A DNA stretch of 35,537 nt from a virus. This document shows, piece after piece, positions 35,525 to 35,537 of the stretch (its first letter is position 1; every line of letters begins with the position of its first letter). Below the pieces are notes generated by a model, which was given only the letters and a program-made list of their open reading frames with translations, was not told where the DNA came from and ran no database searches. Where the stretch lies: positions 1 to 35,537 of IMG/VR virus record IMGVR_UViG_3300044680_000046; one strand, 5' to 3'. Made by a program: the position numbers and the translations under genes.

Positions 35525-35537
35525 GTGCCTTGGCGCG
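35525..35537 (+). CDS. Possible start of a further gene, cut by window edge
   Basis: GTG CCT TGG CGC at the right edge is preceded by AGGAGAAAGG and would encode M-P-W-R. Only four codons are visible, so the call is tentative. The structured region just upstream would be its leader. Confidence 0.3.

Noticed and set aside
1-35537. tRNA, CRISPR array, integrase, insertion sequence
   Set aside because: Looked for cloverleaf patterns, regularly spaced repeats, recombinase motifs and terminal inverted repeats with transposase genes; none was convincing by eye. A tRNA scan and repeat finder would settle it.

Overview
The window is a piece of an uncultured tailed double-stranded DNA phage. It holds a packaging and head cassette (small terminase candidate, large terminase, portal, scaffold, major capsid protein), adaptor-like proteins, two long tail-fibre-type proteins, lysis-type cell-wall enzymes and many small zinc-ribbon proteins. 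No tape-measure, sheath or tail-tube gene is visible, so a short-tailed (podovirus-like) virion is possible, but the left edge cuts a virion gene and the call is open. No integrase, tRNA, rRNA, CRISPR array or insertion sequence was seen. Signal peptides of the type A-x-A followed by Gln on several proteins point to a Gram-negative host; an acidobacterial or similar soil/water host is only a guess.

Layout. Nearly everything from 31806 down to 1 is read on the minus strand, with genes packed so tightly that start and stop codons overlap (ATGA, GTGA, TTGA, TAATG). In transcription order this arm holds: (i) a sigma70-like promoter with an overlapping palindrome (31823-31853) and about a dozen small genes, many of them zinc ribbons, plus an HExxH protein (28690-31806); (ii) a second promoter (28692-28719), a ParB-like protein and zinc-finger proteins (26395-28666); (iii) a cell-wall module with a membrane/coiled-coil protein, a lytic transglycosylase, a KTSC protein and an L,D-transpeptidase-like protein (23916-26090); (iv) packaging and head genes (11438-23019), with an intein inside the large terminase and an excisionase-type helix-turn-helix gene on the opposite strand; (v) a rho-independent terminator at 11380-11412; (vi) adaptor-like genes interrupted by an HNH endonuclease gene, then tail-fibre-type genes (1-11363).

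From 32266 rightwards, small genes run on the plus strand. They encode zinc ribbons, membrane microproteins and unknowns. Four of the gaps between them carry an RNA hairpin just before a strong ribosome-binding site, and two of these leaders are duplicates with compensating base changes. The last ~270 bases are non-coding and rich in inverted repeats, apparently a leader for a gene that starts at the window edge. The 31854-32265 gap separates the two divergent arms.

The points most worth following up are: four putative virion proteins with Sec-type signal peptides; the covarying leader hairpins; a 171-residue mini-intein in the terminase nuclease site; a zinc-ribbon gene that seems to start with CTG; a gene split by a slippery run of eight G; and a palindromic two-way promoter controlling a possibly leaderless small basic protein.
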